Positions 53,432 to 64,000 are shown, counted from the first letter of the stretch. The stretch is DNA of 64,000 nt from an uncultured Pseudomonadota bacterium (GCA_902801125.1 CADCGT010000001.1:1-64000); one strand, 5' to 3'. Made by a program: numbers and translations. Notes: generated from the letters alone by a model not told the origin.

Positions 53432-54352
53432 ATGAAAACACCGTGGTGGTTTTTACATAAAACGCCGTTGGCATTTATCTTGTTGCCGATTGCCGGTGTT
53501 TACTATATTTTTTCGCGTATGGTTTATGGTTGGCGTAAAATGTTCGCGTATCGGTCGCGTCGGAAAATTATCTGTATCGGTGGAATGTTGGCGGGCGGTG
53601 TTGGCAAAACGCCAATTGTGCGCGAAATTGCAAATCGGTTTGATTTGCCCGTCGTTATGCGCGGTTATCGGCGCAGTGCCAAGACCGGAAACATAGGGGA
53701 CGAGGCCACAATGATGATGAACGACGGTATCGCCGTGCATGTGGGACACCGGAAAAGCAATATAATGCTGTTAAATCGGCAAAGTGATAATGGGCCGATT
53801 TTAATGGATGATGGTTTGCAAAATCCATCAATCAAGAAAGATATTTCAATTGTTGTAATGGATGAATCTTTGGGGTTTGGAAATGGTTTCTTGTTGCCGG
53901 CGGGCCCATTGCGCGAACCGGCAAAACACATTGCCCGGGCGGACGCGATAATTGTTATTAAAAAAGATAAAAAACGAAAAATGAAGTTGCCAGAAAATGT
54001 GCCGGTCTTTTATGCAACAAATAAGAATATTATGCCGGCCGGACGATACAATCGCGTTGTTGCGTTTGCCGGGATTGGGTATCCGAAAAAATTCTTTCGT
54101 GCGGTGCCTAATGTTGTTGCACGGCGCGCGTTTGGTGACCATTACCAATACACCGATAAAGATATAGAAAGTTTATTCAAATTGGCAACGAAAAAAAACG
54201 CAAAGTTGTTGACCACCGAAAAAGACTGGGTTCGGTTGCCGGAAAATGTGCGCGATAATATTAAATTTGTAAAATTGGAAACGGTTATAGAAGAAAAATT
54301 CTTTGATTGGTTAAAGGAGAAATTAAATGTCGACATTAAAAAAGACAGTTAA
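53432..54352 (+). CDS. lpxK: Tetraacyldisaccharide 4'-kinase LpxK
   Basis: LpxK (306 residues) phosphorylates the lipid A precursor at 4'. N-terminal membrane-associated helix, P-loop GGMLAGGVGKTPIV (about 48-61), MRGYRRS, GDEATMM, and LMDDGLQNPSIKKD are diagnostic. It starts 2 bp after the DUF374 gene and overlaps lpxC by 26 bp. LpxK usually sits with kdtA/msbA; pairing with lpxC is uncommon. Confidence 0.95.
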   Translation: MKTPWWFLHKTPLAFILLPIAGVYYIFSRMVYGWRKMFAYRSRRKIICIGGMLAGGVGKTPIVREIANRFDLPVVMRGYRRSAKTGNIGDEATMMMNDGIAVHVGHRKSNIMLLNRQSDNGPILMDDGLQNPSIKKDISIVVMDESLGFGNGFLLPAGPLREPAKHIARADAIIVIKKDKKRKMKLPENVPVFYATNKNIMPAGRYNRVVAFAGIGYPKKFFRAVPNVVARRAFGDHYQYTDKDIESLFKLATKKNAKLLTTEKDWVRLPENVRDNIKFVKLETVIEEKFFDWLKEKLNVDIKKDS

Positions 54353-55262
54353 ATTTTCTGGGGTGGGAATTCATTCGGGTGCGCCGGTGCATATGGTTGT
54401 GCGGCCGTCTAAAAACCCGGGTATATTTTTTCGGCGGACCGATTTGGGGTCTGGTTTAATTCCGGCGCGGTTTGATAATGTTGGTGATACAACAATGCGG
54501 AATACAACCGTTGGTGATATAAATGCGGCACATGTTAAAACAATTGAACACTTTATGGCGGCAATGTTTATGAATGGCGTGGACAGCGCCGTTGTTGAAA
54601 TAGACGGCCCGGAAACACCAATCTTGGACGGCAGTGCGATTGAATTTTTTAACGCGATTGCAAACGCCGGGGCACATGGCGAAAAACTTAAACGCATTAT
54701 TGTGCGGCGGCCCGTATATGTCGGGGCACGCGAAGTTTTGCGGACTTTGCCGTTTATGACGCGGGTAAAGATTTGGTTTATGAATTTGTTGTCCGGCCGG
54801 CGGGTTGATGGGTTTGTAAAATTGGCACCATCAGATGATGATTCTTTGGAAATAAATGCAACATTGGTGTATCGCGAAAAAATTATTGGGTATCAAAGTT
54901 TTTCTTATAAATATAATGGCACAAAAAAATCGGTGAACGAATTTGTTAAAAATATTGCGCGCGCGCGGACATTTGGAAAATATTCTGAATGGGAATACCT
55001 TAAGAAACACAATATGGCGCGGGGGGCAAACGAAAAAAATGTTATCGCATTAAATGACGCGGGCGATGGAACATTGAATAAAACTTTTTGGCCCGATGAA
55101 TTTGTGCGACATAAAATCATAGACGCAATTGGTGATATGTTCACATCTGGGGGATTTGTTGTCGGAAAATTAGAGTCTTATAAGGGAAGTCATGCCATGA
55201 ATAATATGGTTATTAAAAAACTGTTTAGTAATCCTGATAATTATGATATAATAGACGCGTAA
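54327..55262 (+). CDS. lpxC: UDP-3-O-acyl-N-acetylglucosamine deacetylase LpxC
   Basis: LpxC (311 residues) is the zinc-dependent committed step of lipid A synthesis. FSGVGIHSGAPVHMVVRP, the zinc histidine in KTIEHFMAAMFMNGVDSAVVEIDGPETPILDGSA and the second set HKIIDAIGDM (HXXXD) are all present, and the catalytic SHAMNNMVIKKL near the end. ATG preceded by AAAGGAG inside lpxK, so translation is coupled. Confidence 0.97.
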   Translation: MSTLKKTVKFSGVGIHSGAPVHMVVRPSKNPGIFFRRTDLGSGLIPARFDNVGDTTMRNTTVGDINAAHVKTIEHFMAAMFMNGVDSAVVEIDGPETPILDGSAIEFFNAIANAGAHGEKLKRIIVRRPVYVGAREVLRTLPFMTRVKIWFMNLLSGRRVDGFVKLAPSDDDSLEINATLVYREKIIGYQSFSYKYNGTKKSVNEFVKNIARARTFGKYSEWEYLKKHNMARGANEKNVIALNDAGDGTLNKTFWPDEFVRHKIIDAIGDMFTSGGFVVGKLESYKGSHAMNNMVIKKLFSNPDNYDIIDA

Positions 55263-55285
55263 ATAAACAAACAAAGGAAAGGAAT

Positions 55286-55717
55286 ATGAAAAAATATTTG
55301 GTTATGATTTTGTCGGCGGTCACACTTTGGGGTTGTGGCGGGTATATCCAGAATGAAAACGGCAGTGAATATATTAAACAATTGGATGGTGAACCAATCG
55401 GTTGCACATTTTTGTATAAATTAGAATCCGAGGTTTCAGTATATGACCAAGATGATGCGCGCCGGTACCTTGAAAATCGTATCGCAGACCAAGCCCGGCC
55501 CGGAAATGCGTATTGGATTGTTAGTGAACGCACCCGTCCAAATGAATGGGTGATATTCGGGCCGGAGCGCGCATTTGTTTTGGCGGCAAATGTGTATGAT
55601 TGTCCAAATGTTCGGACTGTGCGGACCGCGCGTTCGGATAAACCGATGCCGGAATATGATATAAAACCATGTCGCGGTGTGTTTAATGGTGTCGATGATG
55701 GACGATGCTTTCAATAA
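55286..55717 (+). CDS. Putative lipoprotein
   Basis: A 143-residue protein with a lipoprotein signal peptide: MKKYLVMILSAVTLWGC, where LWGC is an acceptable lipobox with the cysteine at 17. The mature part (GCTFLYKLESEVSVYDQDDARRYLENRIADQARPGNAYWIV...VYDCP) resembles DUF4156 lipoproteins in size and layout; moderate support. A TATAAT sits at about 55246 inside the end of lpxC. Three further cysteines may pair. Single gene, followed by a terminator. Confidence 0.72.
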   Translation: MKKYLVMILSAVTLWGCGGYIQNENGSEYIKQLDGEPIGCTFLYKLESEVSVYDQDDARRYLENRIADQARPGNAYWIVSERTRPNEWVIFGPERAFVLAANVYDCPNVRTVRTARSDKPMPEYDIKPCRGVFNGVDDGRCFQ

Positions 55718-55744
55718 AAAAACAGGTATAAAATAAAAAAAATT

Positions 55745-55771
55745 AAACCGTTATGAAAATAACGGTTTTTT
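55745..55771 (+). terminator. Rho-independent terminator
   Basis: AAACCGTTAT-GAAA-ATAACGGTTT followed by TTT; the GAAA tetraloop makes it stable. Confidence 0.82.
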
Positions 55772-55796
55772 ACACTGGAATTGAATGGGCGATTTG

Positions 55797-55805
55797 TGTT
55801 ATAAT
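55797..55805 (+). promoter_or_regulatory. Extended -10 promoter of the pil operon
   Basis: TGTTATAAT (TGN-TATAAT) 30 nt before the TTG start of the first pil gene; no good -35 at the usual spacing. Confidence 0.6.
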
Positions 55806-55834
55806 CTGGACACAGGCAGAACGGAAGAGAGAAT

Positions 55835-57097
55835 TTGTCGGGACAATACATACAAATTAAACGGAAAAAATATGCGGCGGGTTTGCTTTGGCAACCGTTG
55901 GTTGCGGGGTTTACACCGCGCGCGTATGCGTATAAATTGGCGCGTGGAATTGACCACCGTTTGAATCGATATATTTCTTATCATGGTATGGTTGGTTTGG
56001 GTGCGCGTGTGAATGGACACCGGTCGGGTATGCCGTCAATCGCGGTTGAAATTGTTGATGCGTTGCCTGGATATACTTCTATGCTGTGCGCGTTTGAAAT
56101 TGGCGGCAAATTTGTAATCGTTGTTGTTCGAAATGGTGTTATTTTGGACGATTTGATTTTTGATAATGAATCGGATGCGCGCGCGAAATATTCTGAATTT
56201 GCCGAAATACCGGATTGGAATGCCGTGTTTGCACCCGCCGCGTGGGGTATGCCACGTGCGGTTGAACGCGATTTGACCGAATTGTTGTCGGGGAATACAC
56301 ATGGGGTTCTGCGCCCGATAAGTCGTTTTGGTGCCGGTGTCATGTCTTTGATATTGTTGGCATTGTTTGGATTTTTATTCCTTTATATTTTTCGCGAACC
56401 AATAAACGAAATTTTTGCCCCAAAGCCCCAGGTGGCAAAACAAAACCCAGAATTGGCCGCGGAATATCATCGTCAAATAGAAGAAAAAAATAAAGAATTA
56501 GATAAAGAATTTAATATGCGACAACCGGCGCCGATTGAACCATTGGTTATGCCGTATGAATTATTGCCAGATAAAATGGAACGCGCGTCTTTGTGTTATC
56601 GCGGAATTGGATTTTTAATGCAACCGGTTACCGGGTGGAATCAAACCGTTGCAGAATGTGGCGAAACACATGTGTTTGCAACATTCCGGCGTGCGTTTGG
56701 AACACTGGACGATTTTTATAATGTTGCGGCAACAACTATGCCGGGCGTGTTCGTCCAAGAAATAAATGATAATGAAATACTGGTGCGGGCAAAATTGCCG
56801 GAACGCGTTGCGGTGCCATCGCAAGATACGCGTGATGCCGATACAATCGTTCGCGAATTGACAAGTCGTTTCCAGGCAATAAATACAGATGTAAATATGA
56901 CGATTGTTGTTGATGCGGTTTCAAATCAAACACAATCTGCGGAATTATATGTTGTCGAAGTGGCGGCGGAATCAAAACTGGTGCCGGAACAATTTATGTT
57001 GATATTTGAAGACTTTGGCGGCGTATATATGACCAAGGCGGCCTGGAACGTGGCCAGAAGAACATGGAACTATGAGGTGATAATCTATGCAAAATAA
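55835..57097 (+). CDS. pilO: Type IVb pilus accessory protein PilO
   Basis: A 420-residue PilO2-family protein, an inner-membrane alignment component of the R64-type thin pilus. The N-terminal cytoplasmic domain (about 1-165, KRKKYAAGLLWQPL, GHRSGMPSIAVEI) is followed by one membrane helix (about 169-190, VMSLILLALFGFLFLYIF), a coiled coil (LAAEYHRQIEEKNKELDKEF) and a periplasmic domain. TTG start with GGAAGAGAG before it; no in-frame ATG fits. Overlaps pilP by 11 bp. Confidence 0.82.
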   Translation: MSGQYIQIKRKKYAAGLLWQPLVAGFTPRAYAYKLARGIDHRLNRYISYHGMVGLGARVNGHRSGMPSIAVEIVDALPGYTSMLCAFEIGGKFVIVVVRNGVILDDLIFDNESDARAKYSEFAEIPDWNAVFAPAAWGMPRAVERDLTELLSGNTHGVLRPISRFGAGVMSLILLALFGFLFLYIFREPINEIFAPKPQVAKQNPELAAEYHRQIEEKNKELDKEFNMRQPAPIEPLVMPYELLPDKMERASLCYRGIGFLMQPVTGWNQTVAECGETHVFATFRRAFGTLDDFYNVAATTMPGVFVQEINDNEILVRAKLPERVAVPSQDTRDADTIVRELTSRFQAINTDVNMTIVVDAVSNQTQSAELYVVEVAAESKLVPEQFMLIFEDFGGVYMTKAAWNVARRTWNYEVIIYAK

Positions 57098-57800
57098 AAT
57101 TAAAACATTTTTTATGTCTTTGTGTGTTATGTTTGGTGTCGTTGCGGTGTGCCATGCCGATGATACTGTGTTCGAAAATACGGTTGATATTATCGAAGAA
57201 GTAAATGCAGATAACAGTATCGCCGCAAATGAAGAATTTTCCGCAGATGCAATCGAAGACTATAATGTCGAAGGTTCACTGTTTCAACAGATTACAGATT
57301 TGGAGCAGGAAAAAGTCCTTATGCAATTGGAAAAAGAACGCGCGCAATTGAATTTGGACCTTGACCGATTGGCCGCAGAAAAAATTAAACTGCATATGGA
57401 AATAGATACTCTGTCGGGGCGCGCAGAACAGCAACAGCAAGAATTTGAAACCGAACGCGCACGGTTAGAGGCCGAGGCAAAACGTATCGAGATGGAAAAA
57501 GAAGCCATGGCAAATAAACAATTTGATGACGCGCAAAAACCGGCACAGAAACAACAATCTTTTGTTGCCGAACAACCAAAAGATGTTGATATAGAAAAAA
57601 ATTATAAATTGTTAAATGTGTTTGGTGCCGGCGCACAATTACAGGCAACCGTGCAAGATTTATCAAACGGACAAAATAAACGTTTAAGTGTTGGTAAAGA
57701 TTTAGATGGTTGGAATGTTAAATCTATATCTTTGGATGATGGCGTTGTTTTCATCAAAGACGGTAATGTGCAAACATTGAATGTTGGAAATAAAAGTTAG
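57087..57800 (+). CDS. pilP: Type IVb pilus biogenesis protein PilP
   Basis: A 237-residue periplasmic protein. Signal peptide 1-24 (CVMFGVVAVCHA). A long coiled coil (about 65-140, LEQEKVLMQLEKERAQLNLDLDRLAAEK) precedes the C-terminal domain with VFGAGAQLQATVQDLSNGQNKRLSVGKDLDGWNVKSI, which matches PilP of type IVb systems (HxG.......G....V..G). It would connect inner- and outer-membrane parts. Position between pilO and the ATPase gene supports it. Confidence 0.82.
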   Translation: MQNKIKTFFMSLCVMFGVVAVCHADDTVFENTVDIIEEVNADNSIAANEEFSADAIEDYNVEGSLFQQITDLEQEKVLMQLEKERAQLNLDLDRLAAEKIKLHMEIDTLSGRAEQQQQEFETERARLEAEAKRIEMEKEAMANKQFDDAQKPAQKQQSFVAEQPKDVDIEKNYKLLNVFGAGAQLQATVQDLSNGQNKRLSVGKDLDGWNVKSISLDDGVVFIKDGNVQTLNVGNKS

Positions 57801-57802
57801 TT

Positions 57803-59452
57803 GTGGCGCAAAAAATGAAAAGTGCAAGTAAAAAAATCTTGGACGAAGTGGTGTATTCTAAACAACCGTCTGTGCCGGCGGGATTGGAACATGCCGATAA
57901 CAAAGAAATTGTTGAATATTTGTTTTCGGAAAACAATCATTTGTTGACAGCGGTCGGTGGTGAATTTGAATTACCAAAAGAAACGCAAGGCCTGTTGGCG
58001 TATTTTTCGGGTGGATGTTTGATTGTTTCGCGCACACATCGATATGATGGACGCGTGTTGGCGTTTATGGATTTGCTGCGTAAAAAAAATCGGCCTATGC
58101 GGATTCCGTTTTATTCAGATTTGGGTTTGGTGTCGGCGATATATAAATACTATGAAAATAATTTGGGTGATGGAAATCGGTCGCGTCTTGATTACAACAA
58201 CCAAATGCAGAAAGATTTTGTCGATATTGTCGCGCGTGCCGCCGCACAAAAAGTGTCGGATATTCATATCGAAGTTGCAGATCAAACAACAATATATTTC
58301 CGTATAGACGGCAGTATGCAACCAGTATTGGAATTTAATTCGGGTTGGGGTGAATCTTTTGTTCGTGCCGCGTTCGCGTCCGCCGATATCTCAAATGCAA
58401 ACTATGCGCAAAACGAATACCAATCGGCCCAGAAAGATGGGCGAACGCCACTGCGTGGAACCAAAGATTTATACTTGCCCCAGGGTGTGTTGAGTATTCG
58501 TATGCAATTTAATCCAATTGCGTTCGGGTCGCGATATGTGGTTATGCGATTGCTTTATGATAACCCGTCGGAAAGTATTACAACCGAACAAGAATTTGGA
58601 AAATATGAACAAATATTGCTGCGCCGGTTGCGTTCGTTTCCAACGGGATTGGTTGTGGTCGCCGGTCCAACAAGTTCGGGTAAATCAACAACATTGGTTC
58701 GTAATATGGTGTTGATGTTAAAAGAACATAATTATGAAATAAACCTTATTACGGTGGAAGACCCGGTCGAACAAAAAATATTTGGTGCACACCAGATTCC
58801 AGTTATAAATACCACAAACGAAGAACAACGCGAAAATGAATATACCGAGGCATTGGCCGCCGCATTGCGCAGTGACCCCGACACACTTATGGTTGGGGAA
58901 ATTCGAACATTGGCCGCCGCCCAATTGACCGTCAAAGGTGCGTTGTCGGGGCATAATGTTTGGACGACATTGCACGCAAATTCTGCGATGGCGGCACTGG
59001 TGCGATTGTTGGATATGGGGGTCGAAGCATTCAAGTTAAAAGAAGAAACAATGATGCGTGGTTTGGTGTCTATGCGTTTGTTTAAAAGGCTTTGTCCACA
59101 TTGCCGGGAAAAATTGTCGGCGCACCCGGAATACCCGGAATATGCGCGTGTGATGGACGCGTTTGGGGAATTGGGATTAAATCAGGTTTATGTTCGTGGA
59201 CATGGGTGTGAACACTGTAATGAAACCGGAACATTTGGTCGTATCAAGGCCGGTGAAATTATTATAACTAACAGTGAATTTTTAAATCTGGCGTTGGCGG
59301 GAAATACCGATGCCGCCGTTAAATACTGGTTGGAAGAAATGGATGGGCGCACATTAAAAGAATCTGCGTGTGAATTGATGTTGCGCGGTATAATCGGTGT
59401 TGATGAATTGGAACGTTGGGTTGGACTTTTGGACCGGCCGGGGGTGTATTGA
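57803..59452 (+). CDS. pilQ: Type IVb pilus assembly ATPase PilQ (GspE/PilB family)
   Basis: A 549-residue secretion ATPase that drives pilin polymerisation. Walker A GPTSSGKSTTLVRN (about 288-301), Asp box ITVEDPVEQKI, Walker B ALRSDPDTLMVGEIRTL, His box THLHAN-type WTTLHANSAMAAL, and a zinc tetracysteine CPHC...CEHC near the C-terminus. It starts with GTG 2 bp after pilP. The name follows the R64 plasmid nomenclature (not the outer-membrane secretin PilQ of type IVa). Confidence 0.92.
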   Translation: MAQKMKSASKKILDEVVYSKQPSVPAGLEHADNKEIVEYLFSENNHLLTAVGGEFELPKETQGLLAYFSGGCLIVSRTHRYDGRVLAFMDLLRKKNRPMRIPFYSDLGLVSAIYKYYENNLGDGNRSRLDYNNQMQKDFVDIVARAAAQKVSDIHIEVADQTTIYFRIDGSMQPVLEFNSGWGESFVRAAFASADISNANYAQNEYQSAQKDGRTPLRGTKDLYLPQGVLSIRMQFNPIAFGSRYVVMRLLYDNPSESITTEQEFGKYEQILLRRLRSFPTGLVVVAGPTSSGKSTTLVRNMVLMLKEHNYEINLITVEDPVEQKIFGAHQIPVINTTNEEQRENEYTEALAAALRSDPDTLMVGEIRTLAAAQLTVKGALSGHNVWTTLHANSAMAALVRLLDMGVEAFKLKEETMMRGLVSMRLFKRLCPHCREKLSAHPEYPEYARVMDAFGELGLNQVYVRGHGCEHCNETGTFGRIKAGEIIITNSEFLNLALAGNTDAAVKYWLEEMDGRTLKESACELMLRGIIGVDELERWVGLLDRPGVY

Positions 59453-59453
59453 T

Positions 59454-60524
59454 ATGACACGTTTGGAAATTTTTTATGCCAAAATGGTTTGCAGGTTTAG
59501 CAACGACAAACGTATTGCGATTTGGCGTAAATTGGTGTCTTTGTTGAAAAATGATTTTACATTGGTAAATGCACTAAATCGATTACAGATGATTGAATCG
59601 CACGGTGGTGCAAAACCAAATGAACCATTTGCAATTTGCCTGCGCGAATGGGAAAAAAACCTTGAACGCGGGATGAGTTTTTCCGAAGCCACACGCGGTT
59701 GGGTCCCCGCCGAAGAAACATTACTGTTGACAAGTGGAAATATGTCCAGTTTGATTGTAGCGTTGGAAAATGTTGGACGAATAATCGTCGCAAATAAAAG
59801 AATAGGGGGCGCGGTATTCAGTGCAATTGCATATCCGACATTGTTGTTGGTATTGGTGTTCGCAATTATAATTATGGTTGGACTTTATTTGGTGCCACCG
59901 CTTTCCGCCGTTGCCGGTGAAAATATGGTTTGGTCGGGTGGGGCATCATCATTGATATGGTTGTCAAATTTGGCGGGAAATTATTGGAAACCATTTATGG
60001 TTGCACTTGTGATTTTTGGTGTTTTTGTGTGGTGGTCTTTGCCGCGCCTGGCGGGGCGGGTGCGCGCGGTTATTGATAAATTGCCACCATGGAATATATA
60101 TAAAATTCGTATGTCGGTTGGTTGGATGATGTCGTTGTCCGCCATGGTTGCGTCGGGTGTTGCGATACCGGATGCGATGCGTATGTTGGCCGATAATTCA
60201 AATCGGTATTTGCGACGGATATTAGAAGAAACATTGCATTATATCGCGAATGGTGATAATTTGGGTGACGCGTTGCAAAATACAGGTATGGATTTTCCAA
60301 ACCAAGAATTGATAGGCGATTTAACAATCTATGCCGATATGAATGATTTCGATACGAACCTGGGGCAGATTTCAAATGACTATTTGGAAAATTCCGTCAA
60401 GAAAATAGAGGCACTTGCCGAAACATTGAATACTGTTGGAATATTACTTATATCCGCGGTGATTGCGTGGATTGTCCTTGGCACATTCCAGATGCAAGAC
60501 CAGATAACGGCGTTTTTGAGTTAG
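59454..60524 (+). CDS. pilR: Type IVb pilus inner-membrane platform protein PilR (GspF family)
   Basis: A 356-residue polytopic membrane protein of the type II secretion F family. The duplicated F domain is seen (KRIAIWRKLVSLLKNDFTLVNAL and IRMSVGWMMSLSAMVASGVAIPDAMRML), with membrane helices near 110-140 (VFSAIAYPTLLLVLVFAIIIMVGLYL), 165-195 and 325-350. The ATG is 1 bp after the pilQ stop. No pilin (PilS), PilT or PilV gene follows; repeat copy 4 begins at the stop codon instead. Confidence 0.9.
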   Translation: MTRLEIFYAKMVCRFSNDKRIAIWRKLVSLLKNDFTLVNALNRLQMIESHGGAKPNEPFAICLREWEKNLERGMSFSEATRGWVPAEETLLLTSGNMSSLIVALENVGRIIVANKRIGGAVFSAIAYPTLLLVLVFAIIIMVGLYLVPPLSAVAGENMVWSGGASSLIWLSNLAGNYWKPFMVALVIFGVFVWWSLPRLAGRVRAVIDKLPPWNIYKIRMSVGWMMSLSAMVASGVAIPDAMRMLADNSNRYLRRILEETLHYIANGDNLGDALQNTGMDFPNQELIGDLTIYADMNDFDTNLGQISNDYLENSVKKIEALAETLNTVGILLISAVIAWIVLGTFQMQDQITAFLS

Positions 60525-60622
60525 TGGTGAGTGTTAGTGGTTAGTAGATTCTGGAATAATTTTTTAATTACGAAATAATTCCAGACACCACTATCCACTA
60601 ACCACTTGCACTAACCACTCTA
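60522..60622. repeat. TAGTGG palindromic repeat, full copy 4 (inverted core)
   Basis: Starts with the pilR TAG stop and ends at the TAG stop (60620-60622) of the convergent gene. The core TCTGGAATAATTTTTTAATT...ATTCCAGA is in inverted orientation relative to copies 1-3; reversed it matches copy 1 at most positions. Confidence 0.88.
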
Positions 60623-61192
60623 TACCATAAACGGCAGGTTTTCCAATGTGCCTTCGGCGACACGGACATTTACATCTATCATCATAAATACACAATCCGG
60701 ACTTGCCGTCGCCAATTCTTGGTCAAATATGTGATTTGATAACAAGTGACTTGTATTCACGGAAATTTTTGTTATTAAATGGTCGTCGTCCAACAGAGTA
60801 TAAATTGGCCCGATGTCGCGTGGAACATTTTGACCGATTTCATGTTCGTTTTGTGGACAACGCAGGCCGTCAAATAATGTCTTGATGCGATTGTCAATGT
60901 CGGAACGCGGAACACCAATAATTTCTGGGTGCAACATTTGGATGTCCAATTCTGCAATCAATTTAAGTTTTGGTGTAATAATCGGATTCCAATCTATACC
61001 GCCGATATGGCGTGTGGTAATCGGACTTTTGTTCGCATTCGGTGCCATATACTGGGTAAGGTTATTCCACGGTTGATGTTCAACCAGTTTCTTTAATTGT
61101 GGGTGAAATTGCATACGGATGTCTGATATATGCTGGGCCCGCTTTTTGGGGTTGATTAAAATTTCACCAAAATACAGCAATTTGAATTTCAT
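60620..61192 (-). CDS. RusA-like nuclease-fold protein
   Basis: A 190-residue protein. The segment GVPRSDIDNRIKTLFDGL (about 110-127) followed by a downstream acidic LLDDDHLITKISVN matches the catalytic layout of RusA Holliday-junction resolvases (D-x-D-N-x-x-K-x-x-x-D-x-L ... DD..I). It is longer than typical RusA (120-140) with an extended N-terminus. It lies after an 89-residue orphan whose last codons supply its AAGGGA ribosome-binding site. Nuclease activity is inferred from motifs. Confidence 0.68.
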   Translation of the reverse strand: MKFKLLYFGEILINPKKRAQHISDIRMQFHPQLKKLVEHQPWNNLTQYMAPNANKSPITTRHIGGIDWNPIITPKLKLIAELDIQMLHPEIIGVPRSDIDNRIKTLFDGLRCPQNEHEIGQNVPRDIGPIYTLLDDDHLITKISVNTSHLLSNHIFDQELATASPDCVFMMIDVNVRVAEGTLENLPFMV

Positions 61193-61194
61193 TT

Positions 61195-61464
61195 TTATTT
61201 CCCTTGGCTTTTTAATGATTCAACTTTGGCAAGAACAATTTCGTCGGCACCAAAGTTTACTTTTGGGTTACCATTTTTTTTACCGGTCGTGACGATAACT
61301 GGAACCTTGGTGTGGCGGCGTGAATCTTTTGGTGGGTCCATCATTACGCCGCGCAATTTTTCGATTGCCAATTTAACATTTTCAAGATCTTCTTTGTTTA
61401 ATCCGTGTTTTTTTGCAAACTGGGTTGCCGTCAACAGGTCTTCTTTGGTGTATGCTTCTGCCAT
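61195..61464 (-). CDS. Small hypothetical protein
   Basis: An 89-residue basic cytoplasmic protein of no recognised family. It has a helical N-terminal half (EDLLTATQFAKKHGLNKEDLENVKLAIEKL), a loop MMDPPKDSRRH and a lysine-rich strand region. AAAGGAAAAAATT precedes the ATG. It is co-transcribed with the RusA-like gene, 2 bp upstream of it, and divergent from gyrB. The charge and link to a nuclease gene hint at nucleic-acid binding, which is only a guess. Confidence 0.62.
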   Translation of the reverse strand: MAEAYTKEDLLTATQFAKKHGLNKEDLENVKLAIEKLRGVMMDPPKDSRRHTKVPVIVTTGKKNGNPKVNFGADEIVLAKVESLKSQGK

Positions 61465-61494
61465 AATTTTTTCCTTTATTTTTTGCCTTTTTCT

Positions 61495-61523
61495 TTGACA
61501 ATTATATCATAATTTGCTATGTT
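61495..61523 (+). promoter_or_regulatory. sigma-70-type promoter of gyrB
   Basis: TTGACA (61495-61500, perfect -35), 17-bp spacer, TATGTT (61518-61523); AAAGGA lies 8 nt before the start codon. Confidence 0.7.
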
Positions 61524-61552
61524 TTTGATACAAAAAAAGAAAGGATTTTTAA

Positions 61553-63951
<2,399 letters not shown>

Positions 63952-63952
<1 letters not shown>

Positions 63953-64000
63953 TGTTTGATGCAAAATGGTTTTTTGATTTAGAACGCAAAATAAAAGATT
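63952..64000 (+). CDS. Start of an unidentified gene (cut by window end)
   Basis: An ATG overlapping the gyrB stop (TAATG) opens a frame MFDAKWFFDLERKIKD that runs off the window. The 1-nt overlap suggests translational coupling to gyrB. Too short to identify. Confidence 0.4.

Overview
The window looks like a chromosomal segment of an uncultured alphaproteobacterium of roughly 40 % GC with a compact genome. Lineage evidence seen here: a chromosomal parA-parB pair next to rsmG with parS-like palindromes, the alphaproteobacterial form of the ClpXP adaptor SspB, a lipid A pathway (lpxK, lpxC), a VirB3/VirB4 type IV secretion fragment and a type-2 (eukaryote-like) isoleucyl-tRNA synthetase of the kind known from Rickettsia. 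A host-associated lineage (gut RF32-like or Rickettsiales/Holosporales-like) is my inference; a 16S or marker-gene tree would be needed to place it. There is no prophage, IS element or CRISPR array.

Layout. 1-4.6 kb: end of a secreted Cys-rich protein, parB-parA, parS-like sites, rsmG, a TPR membrane protein. 4.6-9.2 kb: a MacAB-TolC type tripartite exporter operon. 9.2-11.8 kb: tRNA-Cys, recF, sspB, an orphan. 11.8-14.3 kb: accC-accB, yidD-rnpA. 14.4-19 kb: mreB alone, then mnmG, fabG, an orphan and fabD. 19-23.2 kb: queH, three orphans, metG, tRNA-Val and a tRNA-Val remnant; the metG 3' end is duplicated here. 23.2-33.8 kb: nth-ileS, orphans, tRNA-Thr, a two-domain ThyX-like protein, pheT-pheS, rplT-rpmI. 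33.9-41.9 kb: mreC-mreD-mrdA-rodA-topA-dnaG in one direction. 42-45.4 kb: virB3-virB4 plus a periplasmic HEXXH protein. 45.4-50.6 kb: an iteron-like array, rpmJ, a SufD-like gene, ychF, a 491-residue orphan and a secreted repeat protein. 50.6-51.2 kb: a gene-poor stretch and tRNA-fMet. 51.5-55.7 kb: two more secreted paralogues of the first gene, a DUF374 acyltransferase, lpxK, lpxC, a lipoprotein. 55.8-60.5 kb: a type IVb pilus operon (pilO-pilP-pilQ-pilR). 60.6-64 kb: a RusA-like gene, an orphan, gyrB and the first codons of the next gene.

The most unusual content is repetitive rather than genic. (1) A 100-130 bp palindromic family built of TAGTGGTTAGTG units around a TCTGGAAT...ATTCCAGA core occurs four times in full, and its TAG words act as stop codons of the flanking genes. 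(2) A 41-bp palindrome occurs about five times; in rsmG, a sufD-like gene and probably mnmG it lies inside the reading frame and in the same phase, giving PAFL-type peptides, which resembles the Rickettsia palindromic elements. (3) An 81-bp copy of the metG 3' end, with its reading frame kept, flanks a roughly 1-kb block of orphans and supplies the ribosome-binding site of the next orphan. (4) metG, ileS and pheS each have a GC-rich hairpin 23-32 nt before the start codon, two of them terminator-like, suggesting leader control of synthetase genes. (5) An array of eight TTCAACA/TGTTGAA words separates the VirB operon from rpmJ.
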